Shown here piece after piece: positions 31,937 to 44,940 of a stretch of 64,000 nt of DNA. The position numbers were made by a program, and so were the translations under genes. The DNA is from Diprion similis. Its lineage: Eukaryota; Arthropoda; Insecta; Hymenoptera; Diprionidae. Under the pieces are notes generated by a model. It saw only the letters and a program-made list of their open reading frames with translations. It did no database searches and was not told where the DNA came from. Within the stretch, counting starts at the first letter, position 1, and each line of letters opens with the position of its first letter. The stretch spans positions 5,481,001-5,545,000 of the forward strand of contig NC_060109.1 in assembly GCF_021155765.1 (NCBI RefSeq). Direction: 5' to 3'.

Positions 31937-32790
31937 GTTAGGGAGCTGGGTGCCAAAATTTCTAAATGATTTGTTCGTCTGGCAGACCTTAATAATATCA
32001 ATTTTTGTACCATGAGAAACATTAAGGACTGCGTCTGCCACCATGACAGCCCTGCGTTGTCAATTGACAGCGCTTCAAAAATTAAAAAAAAAAGGTGTGC
32101 TAAGTCATTTGTTCGTGTCTGCCTCTTGGACTGATGGTCAGAATCATCCTGAAAACAATCAAAATCCAGAGGCAGATATCCAGACCCCTGACTTTTGGAG
32201 TAATAAATTTAAAAAAAAACTTTTATGATTTAAAAACGTGTATATGAAATGTTCGCCTGGCAGACCTGAATTGTTCGATTGAAAACAATGTGAAGGGCCA
32301 CATAAAAATGGTCTGCCACCATGACAGGCCTGCGTTGCCAATTGACAGCGCTTCAAAAATGTAAAAAAAAAGGTGTGCTAAATCATTTGTTCGTGTCTGC
32401 CTTTTGGACTCATGCTCAGAATCGTCCGCAAAACGTTGAAAATCCAGAGGCAGACATCCAGACCCCTGATTTTCCAAAGGCAGACCATTTGAATATAATT
32501 TTTTTTTTTAACTCTACGCTCGCGCCAAGCCACAAGTAAAAAATTCTGCGCCTACAAAATGTTAATGGAAATAATTAATGTTACATACAAACAATCGATA
32601 GGATCAATTTTAAAAACATATTTCAAATATTCGGGTTCCAAATCTGTTACCTGCCGCCCCGCAGGTATAAAATGAACTCTATAGTTTGTCTTTCTTTCTT
32701 AGAGAGAAGAAAGTGAGAACGTTATAACTCCGTAGAGAGTTGGGGCATACCTATACATAGATATATGTGTAGGTATATACCTATACATAT

Positions 32791-32959
<169 letters not shown>

Positions 32960-32961
32960 TC

Positions 32962-33355
32962 CCAGTCAAAAATTGTATACGATCAGACTTTTCGTACTTT
33001 GTTACTTAATAAAAATCTGAAAAAATTCATCAACATTCGGCATGCTATGAACAACAATTATCAATAATAATATTGCTCAAAAGTTATCAACAAATTGTTC
33101 AAACAAATAATTATTCAACAATTTATTAGCGAGTTCTAATTTTCAGAAAGATACACAAATTTATTTCGCTCAAGAAAATAAAGAACTGACCAATAAATTG
33201 TTGAATAATTATTTGTTTAAACAATTTGTTGATAACTTTTGAGCAATATTATTATTGATAATTGTTGTTCATAGCATGCCGAATGTTGATGAAATTTTTC
33301 AGATTTTTATTAAATAACAAAGTACGAAAAGACTGATCGTATACAATTTTTGGCT
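32962..33355. repeat. foldback: near-perfect inverted repeat with about 170-bp arms
   Basis: Left arm about 32962-33128 begins CAGTCAAAAATTGTATACG; right arm about 33188-33355 is its inverse, with only a few differences, separated by a loop of about 60 bp. It would form a very long hairpin if transcribed. It lies within the composite element next to the (TG)n tract. Confidence 0.92.
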
Positions 33356-33951
33356 GGAACGATCCAGGACATTCTTAAATTTATTTGCGTCTTCTGACGT
33401 TGTAATACACTGTTTTTTTCTTTCTTCTTTTTATTGGATCCAATAAAAAACACTGAGTAATATAATAACACTAAAACTATTAATACCAACAATAAATAGC
33501 CGTAATACCCACTTTCCCTTGATTCTTCGTGAACTTCAAAAAATGGTACACCTCAAAATCAGTGACCAAAATGTCTGCCAACTTTTTTTTATATTCGGGC
33601 AGTCCTATTGAATCGAATGGACGCAACTAGAACGAAGAACAAATGATTTAGTAGAGCTTTTTTTTTTACATTTTTGCAACTACGTCCCGTGATAATGCAG
33701 GGCCCTGCATGTCTGCCTCGGGATTTTCAAAGTTTTGAGGATGATTCTGACCATCAGTCCAAGAGGCAGACACGAACACATAATTTAGTACCCATTTTTT
33801 TTTACATTTTTGAAGCGCTGTAACTCAAAAACGCAGGGGCGTAGGACCTTAATTAACTGGAGCAAATCGATTTGTATTGATCTAAACTTTCATCCCTATC
33901 GATATGAAAGACGAACAAATCATATACCAAAATGGCAGCCAGCTCCCTAAC

Positions 33952-34384
33952 TATTCTGGTTCTTCTCTACGCCAGAGCGCCTCGTGAACACGATTCCGAT
34001 CGAACGCGTACATCAGTGGACTTCAACGTTCAAACATAGATATTTGGCATCGAAATATCGCCCTCTATTGATTTTGTTACGAATCCGAATCCGTATTCGA
34101 TCGGTATATTATCACGAAGCTACGAAGTAAATAAAAAAAAAAAAAAAAAAATGGTTGCTGGGTACAGCGGTTAAGTAAGAATGTAACCGCTCAATGGCGC
34201 CACAAACCGTTCAAACTAAAATGGCCACGTCTTTACGCTGTCACGCTGTCGATCGTAAAAATATTCATAATAAATTATTATCATCATTCATTTACTCCAT
34301 ATGTTATTGCTATGACCTGACGCATGACGGTCGGTTATTCTCGAACGGTGAGGAGTAACCAGGGTTCGGCTTCGCGTTTACGTC
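33952..34384. other. unannotated spacer
   Basis: About 430 bp with a poly-A run near 34132-34151; nothing supportable as a gene. Confidence 0.4.
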
Positions 34385-34388
34385 TTAA

Positions 34389-34857
34389 GAGGTTTACCTA
34401 ACTGACGAAAAAAAAGGGTCGTTGCAAGAATTTTTTTTAACAAGTTTTAACTTCGCAAAAATTAACAAAGCGGCGGCCGTTTTTCGAAAAATTTCCAAAA
34501 GACCGTTTTTTTGGCGTGTTTTGCAAAATAATATAATTGAAATCAAAATTTGAAAAGAAGTATGATTCATTCCAAGGCCATTACATTGCTGAACCTAAAA
34601 CCGTTCGATTTTTTGGTTTCTGATTAACCATCTCCGAGAAATCATCAAGACCGCAGACCTAGCTGTTTTTTCAGACTGATTTTCAACTACGATTTTCGTG
34701 TATAGAAAGTGATTAAACTCAATAATTTAAAAAAAAAATGTAATTCGATATCGTATTTAATAAGCCTAACAAAGTATATATCAATATTTACAATTAAACC
34801 TTAACAAAAAAAGTCTTGAAACGACCCTTTCTTTTTGCTCGTCAGTTGTGTAGACCC
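34389..34857. mobile_element. TTAA-flanked MITE (piggyBac-like)
   Basis: 469 bp between TTAA sites (34385-34388 and 34858-34861). TIRs match over about 40 bp with mismatches: left GAGGTTTACCTAACTGACG, AAAGGGTCGTTGCAAGA; right inverse GGGTCTACACAACTGACG, AAAGGGTCGTTTCAAGA. TTAA duplication plus such ends suggest a piggyBac-derived non-autonomous element. No coding capacity. Confidence 0.7.
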
Positions 34858-35494
34858 TTAAGACAACCGGAGGTTACGATAATGGTGAATAACTTAGTAT
34901 ATTTATGATATCAGTCTATGTTTATCGTCAGGTAGTTCATGCAAGGTGAGTAGTTCGGAGGGTAGATGAGTGGTATCTTGGCGTGATCAGAAGCTGAGTG
35001 CGAGTCGGTGTAGAAAGCATATAGTCCAGTCAAATTAGATTAAAATGAGGCGAATAGAAAAAGTAACCGGTAAAAAGCTATAAATTGCTGGAGACCTTTA
35101 TTTTGGCGTACTTTTGAACATAGTAAAAGTCCTGACCTCTAACTCCAAGGCTCGATCCACCATCTTGGAAAAAAGGTGCTCCAATCCAGTTTTTTCATCA
35201 TATCTCCGTAACCGTCCATCCGATCGCGATGTAGGTTATTATAAGAAATGAAGCTTATAAAATTTTTTATGAAAAAGGTTTCATTGATTATATTGATATC
35301 TTGAATTGTTTCTCTGGTATACACCAGTAAATACAGAAATAATTTTTACTTCTACTCTGCGCTCTTGAATCTGTGATTCTACGCGTTCAAAATACAAAAA
35401 AAAACCATTGGCAACGATTTTTAATTCTTCATCATGAATGTGATAACAATATTCTATAAAAAAGTGTTTCACAATAGTCCCCGATTAAGGTACA

Positions 35495-35770
35495 TATAAA
35501 GACCCGTTGTACACTTCGAAAACGCGGGGATGCAAAACTCCTATACCGCTCAAGCGATCAGAGTGAAACTTGGGCAGTTAATGCCTTATTTTGGCAAAAA
35601 GTGGAGCGTCTTGTAACTTTTTCAAAATGTTGAAAAAAAATTTACGGATCAATTAGCACCCACAGAAATTGGCCAAATTTTCACAGTTACACTGAATTGA
35701 TCGAACTATCCGGTATGATGCCACTCGGCGGTGATGAAACACACATTTTGAGCCCAGTTCCGTGAGATTT
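35495..35770. repeat. dispersed 270-bp repeat, copy 2
   Basis: Closest copy to 31010-31285, with the same block order. Its location inside a defined element suggests the other copies are fragments of relatives of that element. Confidence 0.75.
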
Positions 35771-35937
35771 GATTTACGGTGACGATATTATTATAGCGAC
35801 AAGTAGGAAGAAAAGGACTACCATATGTTTTCGAAATACAGGGTATCAAATTTTATCCAGTCATTGGTATTAGCAAAAAAAAGTAGATGAGCGGGTCGAA
35901 CGCCTGCGAGTAGTTGCTGCAGCTGCAGCCATAATTT

Positions 35938-36420
35938 GAGAAGACATCCGCTCACAAATAAACGATACATCTACATATGCTTCAAGCGATAACTTTTTAA
36001 AGGATGTCAAAGATTGCATACCGGAATCCCTCGATACATTTCTGGAAAACGTTATAGCGAAAGGAAGGAAATGTCAATCGGAATCACTCGAACGAAAATG
36101 TATTTCAATAGCGCACGCTATTATATCGGCGACCAGACCAAGATCTTTTTGTCACCACTTCTGATCGGCAGCTAGGTTTTTATACAGAAAATTTGGCTCA
36201 AAAAATTTAGTGACGCTACTTTCTAGCTTGGGCTTTAGTGCATCGTATAATGAGGCAAAATTACTGGAAGCTTCGGCAAGTTTACAACCCGAAGCTGAAA
36301 TGTCGATAAGAGGATTCTGCAAATTCGTGTTCGACAATGATTTTTTCGGAATCGATGATGAAGATCGAGATGATGATCACAGGCTCGCAAATTCACAATG
36401 CGAGGTAACTGCTAAGTACT
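35938..36420 (+). pseudogene. fossil of an uncharacterised arthropod transposon ORF
   Basis: Reading from EDIRSQIND at about 35938 one frame is open except for a TGA after SFCHHF (36161-36163). Diagnostic blocks are IAHAIISATRPRSF, YRKFGSKNLVTLLSSLGFSA, SYNEAKLLEASA and FCKFVFDNDFF. I recognise this combination from very frequent hypothetical proteins of arthropods and cnidarians that behave like transposon products; no function is established to my knowledge. A poorly preserved stretch upstream (35790-35930) may be its N-terminal continuation. Confidence 0.6.
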
Positions 36421-36889
36421 AACCGTGTGCTACAATGTTAAAATGTGAGAGTTCAAAAATGTCCATGTATATGTAAGATATCACGCACAAATTTTCTAAT
36501 TATGGTTTAATAATGTTTCATTTTACAGGTTCTACGCCGAGAGTGCAATTTTAACGACAGCCGGAGACATAAAATACAATTACGCATGTATTAACAGTAT
36601 ATACTAGAAAAACTATTCAAGATATCAATAAAATCAATTCAATCTTTTTCATAGAGAATTTTATAAGCTTCATTTTTTATAATAACCTACATCGCGATCG
36701 GATGGACGATTACCGAGATATGATGAAAAAACTGGATTGGAGCACCTTTTTTCGAAGATGGCGGATCGAGCCTTGGAGTTAGAGGTCAGGACTTTTACTA
36801 TGTTCAAAATTACGCCAAAATAAAGGTCTCCAGCAATTTATAGCTTTTTACCGGTTGCTTTTTCTATTTTTGCTAATTTGACTGGACTA

Positions 36890-39800
36890 CTGAGGATATG
36901 TAAAGACTTATAACCCTGGGTTATTTTTCGTAACAGTTCGGCGGGTCTGGGCGGATTTGGGGGTATTAGCAGTTTCACCTATTATCGACCAAGTAACTGA
37001 CCAGGCGGGTAAAAGAAGTTCTTCATAATCAACAACTATTACGTGCAAAACGTTGGTAACATACCGTCGTCATCGTGGAATTGATAAGTTGAGAAAGTCC
37101 TGTACGAGAAATATGTACGCCGGAATTATACAACAGAGAAATAAAGTCAATCTTGCATGAACGAGTATCGTTTATATGTACCTCAATATATCAAATATTT
37201 TATAGGCGACAGTGGCATCTCTGAGATGTTCAATTTACTTTTTCAAAGTTTTTTTAGGAAGTCAATTTTGAGATACAAACATTTTGCAAAAATTTTATAC
37301 TACTTCATTTTTATTTCCAATCGTTCCAAGAATGTCCCTAAGAAGAATTTTTTGGCTTCGTTGTGCACTTCTAAAATTGTGAATTGAACAAATTCAATGT
37401 TTTGAAGTTTTCAAAACATCCAAAAAATTCTGAGACTCTCTCTTCGCTCGAAGCATTATGAACATATCTCGAAGGCTGAACCTATTTTACGAGTTTTTCC
37501 CAAAATTTAGAAGCGCTCATTAGGTTTTAATTGAGAAAAATTACGCAAGTTCTTCAACAAATATGAAAATGAATGATGAAAATGGATCTACCATGAGGTT
37601 CGTTGCAAATGATTTATTGAAAATTTTTATAGGATGTTAACACTGTCTTTCAGTAATACAATTTTTTGGAAATGAGACGAAAAATAGATAAAAAAATTTA
37701 TTTTACCTTCTACATAGTATTGAAGTACTTATCAAACCATCTTTTTCTTCTCAATTGTTGAAATGCTAAATATTGATTATTATTAATTCATGAAGTACCA
37801 AAAAGAGACGCAAAAAAATCTTTTCCTCATTGTCAGAGGGAAAATTTTCAAATGTTCAGAATTACATAAATAACATTACTGAAAAATCAGCGGTTGTTTT
37901 TCATAATCTGATTTTCAAGGGGGGTAATCCGATGGCTCTCAAATCATTAAATTCTATTTCCAACGCAACATTATCCGTACAGTCAATTTTTATCCTGTCG
38001 GCTGTACGTACTACCGTTACCAAAAGTTACTCATAGTTAAAATCTGCTATTCCGCATCAAAGGAAGTTGAAACGAGTATAGTTACACCTTGCACTGTTGC
38101 ACACTTATTTGATTTCAAGAAGTAAAATTTAACTATATTGTTCCCTGTTTGAAAGGTGGAGTTAAAAAAGTTGAAGAGACTGTTCAAAAGGAAATACGAG
38201 GTTTGTAGGCGCCTAGAATAAAAAGAGTACCGGAAACGGTAATCGAAAGTAGTATAGCAAGAGGATAACCCAAGAATTTGTTTGTACAGATTCCTAATTG
38301 AACATAGAGATCACTTTGTCGCAGACCGTGATCTTCCTTCTCATAAGAAAATATTTTTTCTGGAATATTAAGAGTTACAAGTGCGCGTGATAAGTTTTTA
38401 TTATTGTTAAGTGAAAAGCGTGTCAACCCAAAAAGTACAGATACGTGGCTTTGGAATTTGATTTACGTGTCAAAAAAATTTGATGATTGGTTGAAAAATC
38501 TTTCGAAAGCTTTGAGTCTTCTGCGTCCAATAATCCCTTGCGGATCTTTGAGAAAAATTATCAACGCTAGCTATTACCATCGATATGTCAGAGACGTGTT
38601 TTTGTTTGCGGAGCTATCCGAAAAATCTGAGAAACATCAGAAACCTGCACCCTAGATATTACTTAAACCTCGACGCAAACTAATGCAATTCAAAATTTTG
38701 ATGCATCAGCTGACACCATGGTACCGTCACATAAAATGTATGATCGGAAGATATATACATATCTTCATCAACGTTCTCCACAAGTATGTAGATCTATTCC
38801 ACAAAAATATGCTTTTATTCCATACTCCGACAAGCCAATTTATAACTCCGTCTTCGAGTTCTACTCCTTTTATTCTCTAAGTTCTAATTAATCTGGAAGT
38901 ATCGATTCCAACATTTATCAATCTTCCGAATCAACTTTCTACGAATGAGAATTCCACACTCAACAGTGATTGATATCAATTTAAAGTAGTTTTGTCCGTT
39001 GATACTACTTGTTTTTTTGATCGCTCATTCCCTGCGTAGAGAATTGGAGATTAGAGACGTGTAATTACGCGTAGGTGACGAATTTGTCTAGTTCAAAAGG
39101 TCTAGTTCAACCCGTGAGTTCGACAGCCGCTCGACGGAACTGGTTGACTACCCCTAAAACACATATCGAATTATGAATTTGTTTTATTTGTAAATTGTTA
39201 AATTTTACGCGTTAAAAGTAGTTTTTATATAGAAAGTACGGATTAGCGTTGATAGGTAAGCCAGTACCTACTTGAATGTAGAAGTAAAATCTCAATTTTG
39301 AGATATTTCTTATTTCTCGATTCAAAAAATTTGACGTGATTATGTTTTTGTACTCCTAAAAATTGAAGTAGGATTTTTTTTTTATTTTTCAGAATTATTT
39401 TTCACTCTTTATTTCGAAAAATTCTAATGGGAATTTATTTTCAATCTCTTTATTCGGAACATTAAATAATGAAACAGTTCTTCTCTTTACATAAAATTTA
39501 ATTGAGAATTAAATCTTCTTCTTCAATGAGCAAATTCGTATTATTACAATTACTTTCAATTTTTTGATTCAAAAACTCTAAGTATAAATTTTTTTTGAAA
39601 ATGTTGGTTTTATTAGCGTAATTAAGAATGAACGGTGTTACCCGTAATTTCTAGTTTGAAACTAAACAATAACCCGACACTGTCACGTTTTATTATGTAG
39701 TTGTGTCAAAAACGTACAGGCAGTGGGTAACGAGTTGCAAGCCGATGCGTTTGCCGGCCCGAGTATAGTGAATGCATGGTTCGAGGCAGCGGCTGGGCGA

Positions 39801-39959
39801 AAATACTACACGGCGGCGGCCAGACTGATTGTGAGTGACGGGGTAAGCGGCACAACGATGGGTGTTACGCCTCTCTTCGCCTTTTCTGTAAGGCACATCT
39901 CGAGCGCGCGTGTATCAGATCGGGGAGATCGGCCGAGTGTGCACAGTAGATATTTATGA
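36890..39959. other. 3-kb region without recognisable genes
   Basis: AT-rich, with many A/T runs. Short frames (for example 37157-37387, 37830-38036, 38404-38655) show no motif or splice context. A locally GC-richer patch at 39720-39950 encodes nothing recognisable. Confidence 0.4.
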
Positions 39960-40089
39960 GGCATGCCCGTAAACCGTTTTTTTTTTTTAGCAAGGATAAA
40001 GATTTCAGGACGAGCTGAAGGCGAGCCGGAAGCGAGCCGCAAGCGAGTAATGAGATTATCCGAGCCAAAAAACGGTTTACGGGCATGCC
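39960..40089. repeat. 130-bp foldback with perfect 23-bp ends
   Basis: GGCATGCCCGTAAACCGTTT at 39960 is perfectly inverted to 40089. The loop carries a GAGCCG/GAGCGAG-like short repeat. Size and structure fit a mini-MITE. No clear target duplication. Confidence 0.75.
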
Positions 40090-40707
40090 ACATACAATAT
40101 TTTTTACGGTATGGGGATTGAAAAGTGAAACGAAGAGTGAGGTTATATCGCGATCTGTTCGACGAAGCTACTTTATTCGGCAGTTTGGGATGCCTACTAC
40201 AAACTGCGCATCAAAACTGCGGAATAAAGACTTTATTCTAGTCAATGCCCACGCCGTGAAAAGTAAGTTAAGTGGTATATTATACCAGCCCGATTTAATT
40301 TCTTTCGAACGGAGGTCGAATACCTTATTTTTCGATCGATTTTCGCCATATTTGCACTCGAGCGCCCTTGCGTTATTCAATATAAACATATCTTCCGAAG
40401 GAGACAAGTATTTTACATGCGCAGTGTTTTTCAGTAAAATCGCTATGAACTAAATAGTGTTAATTTTTATTCTATTCTTTCAAATATTCAGCTTCGTCTG
40501 ATGGCTTCATTTGATCGTAAGACCGAACCTCTTTCATTATAAATATTATTTTAACAACGAGTAATTTCTAGAGCAAGCCTCTGATTCTTATTTGGGTTTT
40601 TATGTATACTCCAACGAGTGGCGACGACACGAATTGTACTTACTGTAAAGGTCTGCAAAATAAAATGAAAAAATTGAAAACCACAATTTCCAACCTATGG
40701 CTAGTGA
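40090..40707. other. unannotated spacer before the palindromic Polinton
   Basis: About 620 bp. A 122-codon frame at 40085-40453 starts inside the foldback and has no recognisable motif; I do not call it. Confidence 0.4.
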
Positions 40708-40805
40708 TATGCCAGTAGATATAATGTAAGAGTTCTGGATTCTAGTTCCAATTTCCGCCACCAGTCCCCTATTCCTACAGGCCGGGGCGACTGCAGCGCC
40801 ACTAA

Positions 40806-40830
40806 GGGGGGGGGGGGGGGGGGGGGGGGT
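40806..40830 (+). repeat. poly-G tract in the Polinton derivative arm
   Basis: Roughly 24 consecutive G; the mirrored site in the right arm (about 46889-46918) is C with T interruptions, so the two arms have diverged here by slippage. Confidence 0.9.
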
Positions 40831-41502
40831 GTTATGTCGGATCTTGTTCGACGGCGGGAGGCTGTAAGTTAGATAAGGCTAGACCACTTGAAAAAATTCC
40901 TGCAAATGCAGCCTTTCAGCTAATGCCCATAATAAACGCAGTGGGATAGGGACACAAGGAGGGAATTAAAACCATGCCAGAAAATTCGGAAATGTGCTTA
41001 TGCATCATTATGAACCATCGCATAAACCTTATGCACAAATTTACTAAGCCGTTCAGTCTTGGCTAATCGTCGCAGAGTCGGATTCTCACCATCTGGGTGC
41101 AATAATTACTGACTGCTGCTACGTTTTCTCAAAAGGCTTTTCCCAAACAACCCTTTTTGTCAGGTTCCAAAAACATAAATCACCCGGTCAAGAGTCTAGG
41201 GATCAGAATTCATCTCTATGCCGCTCGAAGCCACTCTTTGCCAGCCGATTCTCCCACTGTGTATCTTCAAAGTTTTGTTTCACTGATAGGGGAGGGATGG
41301 GCGTGTGCAGGCTCAGCCGTGGTTGACCACAATTTTTATCATGGAAGCTGCTGCTGCAGAACGTGGAGACCCCCCCCCCCCCCTCGCCCTTTCCCTCACG
41401 ATCCGTCGGCATAAGGACAGTACATCCATTGCAGACTCATCAGTCTTACACAACACGTGAAAGTGAAAAGTTCAGAATATCATCGTCACCAACGTCAAAG
41501 TC

Positions 41503-42070
41503 ATGGCTGCCGAAGCATGCATGGGACTCGTCGAGCAGATGGGGGAGGCGTACAATTTGCTGCGCGAGCAAACTCCCGGAGAAGGAAGTCACGATGTCTT
41601 CAATCATTGGATCGGTATTGGAGTGGCAAATATACAAGGTTTGCAAGATATTCTCCAGCAGCCGAGAATGAGTGTGGGGACGAAACAGCAAATTCAACAT
41701 AAGATCTCCCTCATACAATCCTGAGTGGCAAAGATCCAGCAGCAACAGCGGCAGCATGGCCTGGTGACAGGCGGCAATATTGGCAGTACAGCGGGTGTAC
41801 AGTGGGACGTACATATTGACATGCGAATTTGAACACGTCAAGCATGACGAGGTCGCTGCGGAAGTTAAAAGCTTCAATACATCCAACGTGACGATCCTCA
41901 TCGAGTGATATAGACGGCTGGTTCGCGGACACAAACAACAAACTGCTCGTAAAGATCAAAGATTTCGAACAACGCGATTTCGGCTGGAGTATGATCGAGA
42001 TTTCAAATATTGCCGTAAATATCAACCGATACCAGCCTCTCGCTGCAGGAGCTTCAACATTCGTTACGTT
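41503..42070 (+). pseudogene. polymerase B N-terminal fragment, left arm
   Basis: ATG 41503 (MAAEACMGLVEQMGEAYNLL) matches the right-arm copy. A TGA interrupts at 41722-41724, an internal deletion near 41808 removes about 50 codons, and a frameshift follows near 41905. The distal part reads DGWFADTNNKLLVKIKDFEQ and SNIAVNINRYQPLAAG, collinear with the corresponding part of the pPolB at 8109-11644 ([12 protein letters not shown]..., [14 protein letters not shown]). It stops where the Penelope-like element begins. Confidence 0.8.
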
Positions 42071-42153
42071 ATGCAGAAAGTAGTCTTGACCTCCTTATGA
42101 TATGTTGAATAGAATCTTGGATATGTAAGTCAATCATTAACACAACCAGTTGA

Positions 42154-42195
42154 TGTCAACGTTTCGACTCTGTGATTTGAGTCATCTTCAGGACC
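42154..42195 (-). ncRNA. hammerhead-ribozyme-like motif in Penelope pLTR (copy A)
   Basis: On the minus strand (same sense as the RT) the pLTR reads CTGAAGA, TGACTC loop GAGTC, GAAACG. The CTGANGA - hairpin - GAAA order resembles the hammerhead core reported from Penelope-like elements, but one extra U before the GACTC/GAGTC stem departs from the strict consensus, so activity is uncertain. The same motif is on the plus strand at 45380-45420 in the inverted copy; in the copy at 45246-45352 it is cut in the loop. Confidence 0.45.
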
Positions 42196-42800
42196 GAAAA
42201 TTTATCAATTCATCTGTAGAACAGAATCAAAATTTACAACTCGACTTGCACATGTCGCGAAGTCCAGAAAATAAAATTAAACGTGTGTATGCGACTAACC
42301 TTGACACATTACAAATAGCCCATCACACTGGCTCCAAATAAGCTTAGAATTTCAATAAGGACGGATAATTTGGATGGGTATACCCATCATCTAGAACAAA
42401 TTAACAAAAAAAAAAAAAAAATTATAAAACGATCAAGGAAAGCTCATGTTACAATGGAAGAGAGCAAACTAACCTTATTTACAGTGCACAGAATTTTTAG
42501 TGAAAGAACAAGACGTCAGCGAATATTAAACGAGCCAGCTAATTTCTTAAGTCTCTTCTTCCGAATCTCCCACCTCTCCATTATGATTGCTTTAGATATT
42601 AAAGATCAAAACAAACGTAAAACGCAACACGTGTAAGAAGCAAGAAGGATCAAACAGGAAGACCTAAACCGGAACAGTCTCTGGATCATGAATCGATATT
42701 AATGGAGATGTGAACATCGGAGGACAAGATGGTGTAAACGACGAAACTATAAATAAATATTATGCGTCGGTAACTGACATAAACCCAATCGGTAACGTAA

Positions 42801-44940
42801 CTACCTCCTAGAGTTAGAAATTAATTTAACGTAAACATCGCTCAAATGTTCAATGTCCTGTCTCAAATTAACAGAAGTGACACTGCTCACAATATTACAC
42901 ATTTCAAGTAACAACCGATTATAATATCTGGGTTCAATATGCAAAATTTTAACATTATCGTAATCGAATTGGTGTTGTAAATTTAAGGCATGTTTTGTCA
43001 GTGCTGTTTGGTGGTCCTCACTGTCTTTGTAGTTGTTTTTGTGTTCATTTAACCTAGTGTTTAAACACCGGCTTGTCCGTCCAATATAAGGTTTGCCACA
43101 ATCTATACAGGAGATCTTTGCCAGAATCGAACCACCTACGTAGATCATTCAAATTTTTGCCTACAAATCTAACATTATATTTTGTGAAAGTTCTATTTAA
43201 ATTTTCAAACAACCCTGCAACATACGGAATAGAAATAAAGGTTTGGATGTTATTATTTTCTCCCAAATTTGCTGTACTGTTAATGTCAGAATGTGATATT
43301 TGTGAAACTCTTCTACTGATTACTCTGTGTAATAAGCCAGGTGGATAGTCATTCTTTATAAGCACATCAAAGATTAACTTTAGATTGCTGGTATGGTAAC
43401 ATTCGTTCGACAATTTGATACCTCTATCTACCAAGTTGATGATGGTGCCAATTTTATATGATCGTGGATGATGTGACTTAAAATTAAGGTAACGTTGTGA
43501 CCAGGTAGGCTTTTGAAACCAATTAGTAGCAATGGTAGAAGAATCGTTGATGATAGTTATGTCAAGAAAATTAATTGTGTTATTCAGTTCAGTCTCTACG
43601 GTAAATTGTAATCGAGGGTGGAACCCATTAAAAGTGTTGAGTAATAAGTCCACAGACTGTGTAGGCACCGCAGTTAAAATGTCATCTACATATCGATAAT
43701 AAAACGGCAAAGTGAATGGAAGTTTTTTGATACAACACGATTCTAAATCATCCATGACTATATCAGCTAATATTGGTGATAGGGGGGAACCCATAGGTAA
43801 ACCAAAGGTTTGCGAGTAAATAGTGTCATTGAACTTGAATATCGAGGCATCAAAACAAATGTTTAACGCAGTTAACATTTGGTCTAAAGGAACCGGTATA
43901 CTAGATTTTAAATTATCCCAACGTTTTTTGATTGCGTTGATAACCAAGTCCAATGGAACATTTGTGAACAACGATACAACATCGAGAGAAACAAGAATAT
44001 AATTAGATGGCAATACCTGACCTCTAATGATGTCTACTAAATCGAAACTATCTTTGATAAATGAAGCCGGTCTAGTTAGACCAATTTTTATCCAAGAATT
44101 GAGAGTTTTTGCAAGTTTATATGTTGGGCTATTAATGAAGGAAACGATGATGCGAAATGGCACTTCGGGTTTATGTATTTTTGGTAAACCGTAAGCTCTA
44201 GCAGGCACACTATTATTTATATAAATTGAGCGTTTAAATTGAGATGAAATAAACTTTTTTTGTACCCAAGCATTCGCGAGATTGTTAACTCGAAGTTGTA
44301 ACGTGTACACAAGGTCATGCTTTACTATTTTGTAAGTGTTGACATCCGAGAGTTGACTTAACATTTTCGTTAGATAATCATTACGGTTGATGCAGAATGT
44401 GGCATTGACTTTGTCCGCTTTGAGAAACAAAAGCTCAGGATGAGATAACCTAAAGTCTCTAATGGATATTATAACCTCCCTATTGAAAGTACCTGTCACT
44501 TGAGGGTTACGTTTGAAATTGTTGATTTTGCTAGCGTAATCAATTCTAGCCTGATCCCGAAGTTCGGAAGGAATTTTTTGCGTACAAGCTTCAAAATCAG
44601 AAATGAGCTTAGCCATAGGGATAAAGTCATTTTTGATATGTAATCCATGTTTCGGACCCAAATTAATCATGTCAGTCACATCTCTCGGTATCTCAAGGTC
44701 AGTAAGATTTACCAGCCATTTTGATTTATCCACAAACACGAGTTTAGGGTTTTGTATTTTTAGGTTACCACCTGATAAGCTATCAATTTTTTTGCGATTA
44801 GATTTTTTAATCTTTAAAAACAACTTCTCTAACTCATAATTTTGCATATTGAAGAAACTGTTAGACATATCAGCCGGAATTTTTTCACAAATCAACCTAG
44901 CCAATTTACTCAACAGTTTTTGAAAATTAATAACCAGCAT
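42801..44940 (-). pseudogene. Penelope-like reverse transcriptase with GIY-YIG endonuclease
   Basis: The RT frame runs from about 44991 to 43054 with the first ATG at 44940 (MLVINFQKLLSKLARL). RT motifs: ARAYGLPKIHKP, FRIIVSFINSPTYKLAKTLN, ILVSLDVVSLFTNVPL, FGLPMGSPLSPILADIVMD, and the catalytic YYRYVDDIL. A frameshift in the overlap 43054-43148 puts the C-terminal GIY-YIG domain in another frame: CIDCGKPYIGRTSRCLNTRL and NEHKNN, ending at 42801. This domain order and RT type are diagnostic of Penelope-like elements (Penelope/Poseidon clade, EN+). With a single frameshift it is only slightly decayed. Confidence 0.92.

Larger units (their letters stand above)
35024..36887. mobile_element. element with about 290-bp inverted repeats and fossil ORF
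   Basis: Ends GTCCAGTCAAATTAG and its inverse CTAATTTGACTGGAC, flanked by TA (35022-35023 and 36888-36889). Arms run about 35024-35315 and 36605-36887 and share CGATCGCGATGTAGGTTATT. The middle carries the 270-bp dispersed repeat (35495-35770) and a decayed coding segment on the plus strand. Superfamily not identified. Confidence 0.72.

Noticed and set aside
32043..32539. Two similar frames of 61-72 codons in the tandem modules of the 31937-33951 element
   Set aside because: The similarity comes from DNA-level tandem duplication; frames are short, unrelated to known proteins and lack start or splice context.
39693..40453. Several overlapping frames of 67-122 codons around the 130-bp foldback
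   Set aside because: Frames cross the foldback on both strands and show no conserved pattern.
41446..41934. 162-codon frame antisense to the polymerase fragment, and its mirror at 45856-46278
   Set aside because: Antisense shadow of the polymerase N-terminal coding sequence in both palindrome arms.
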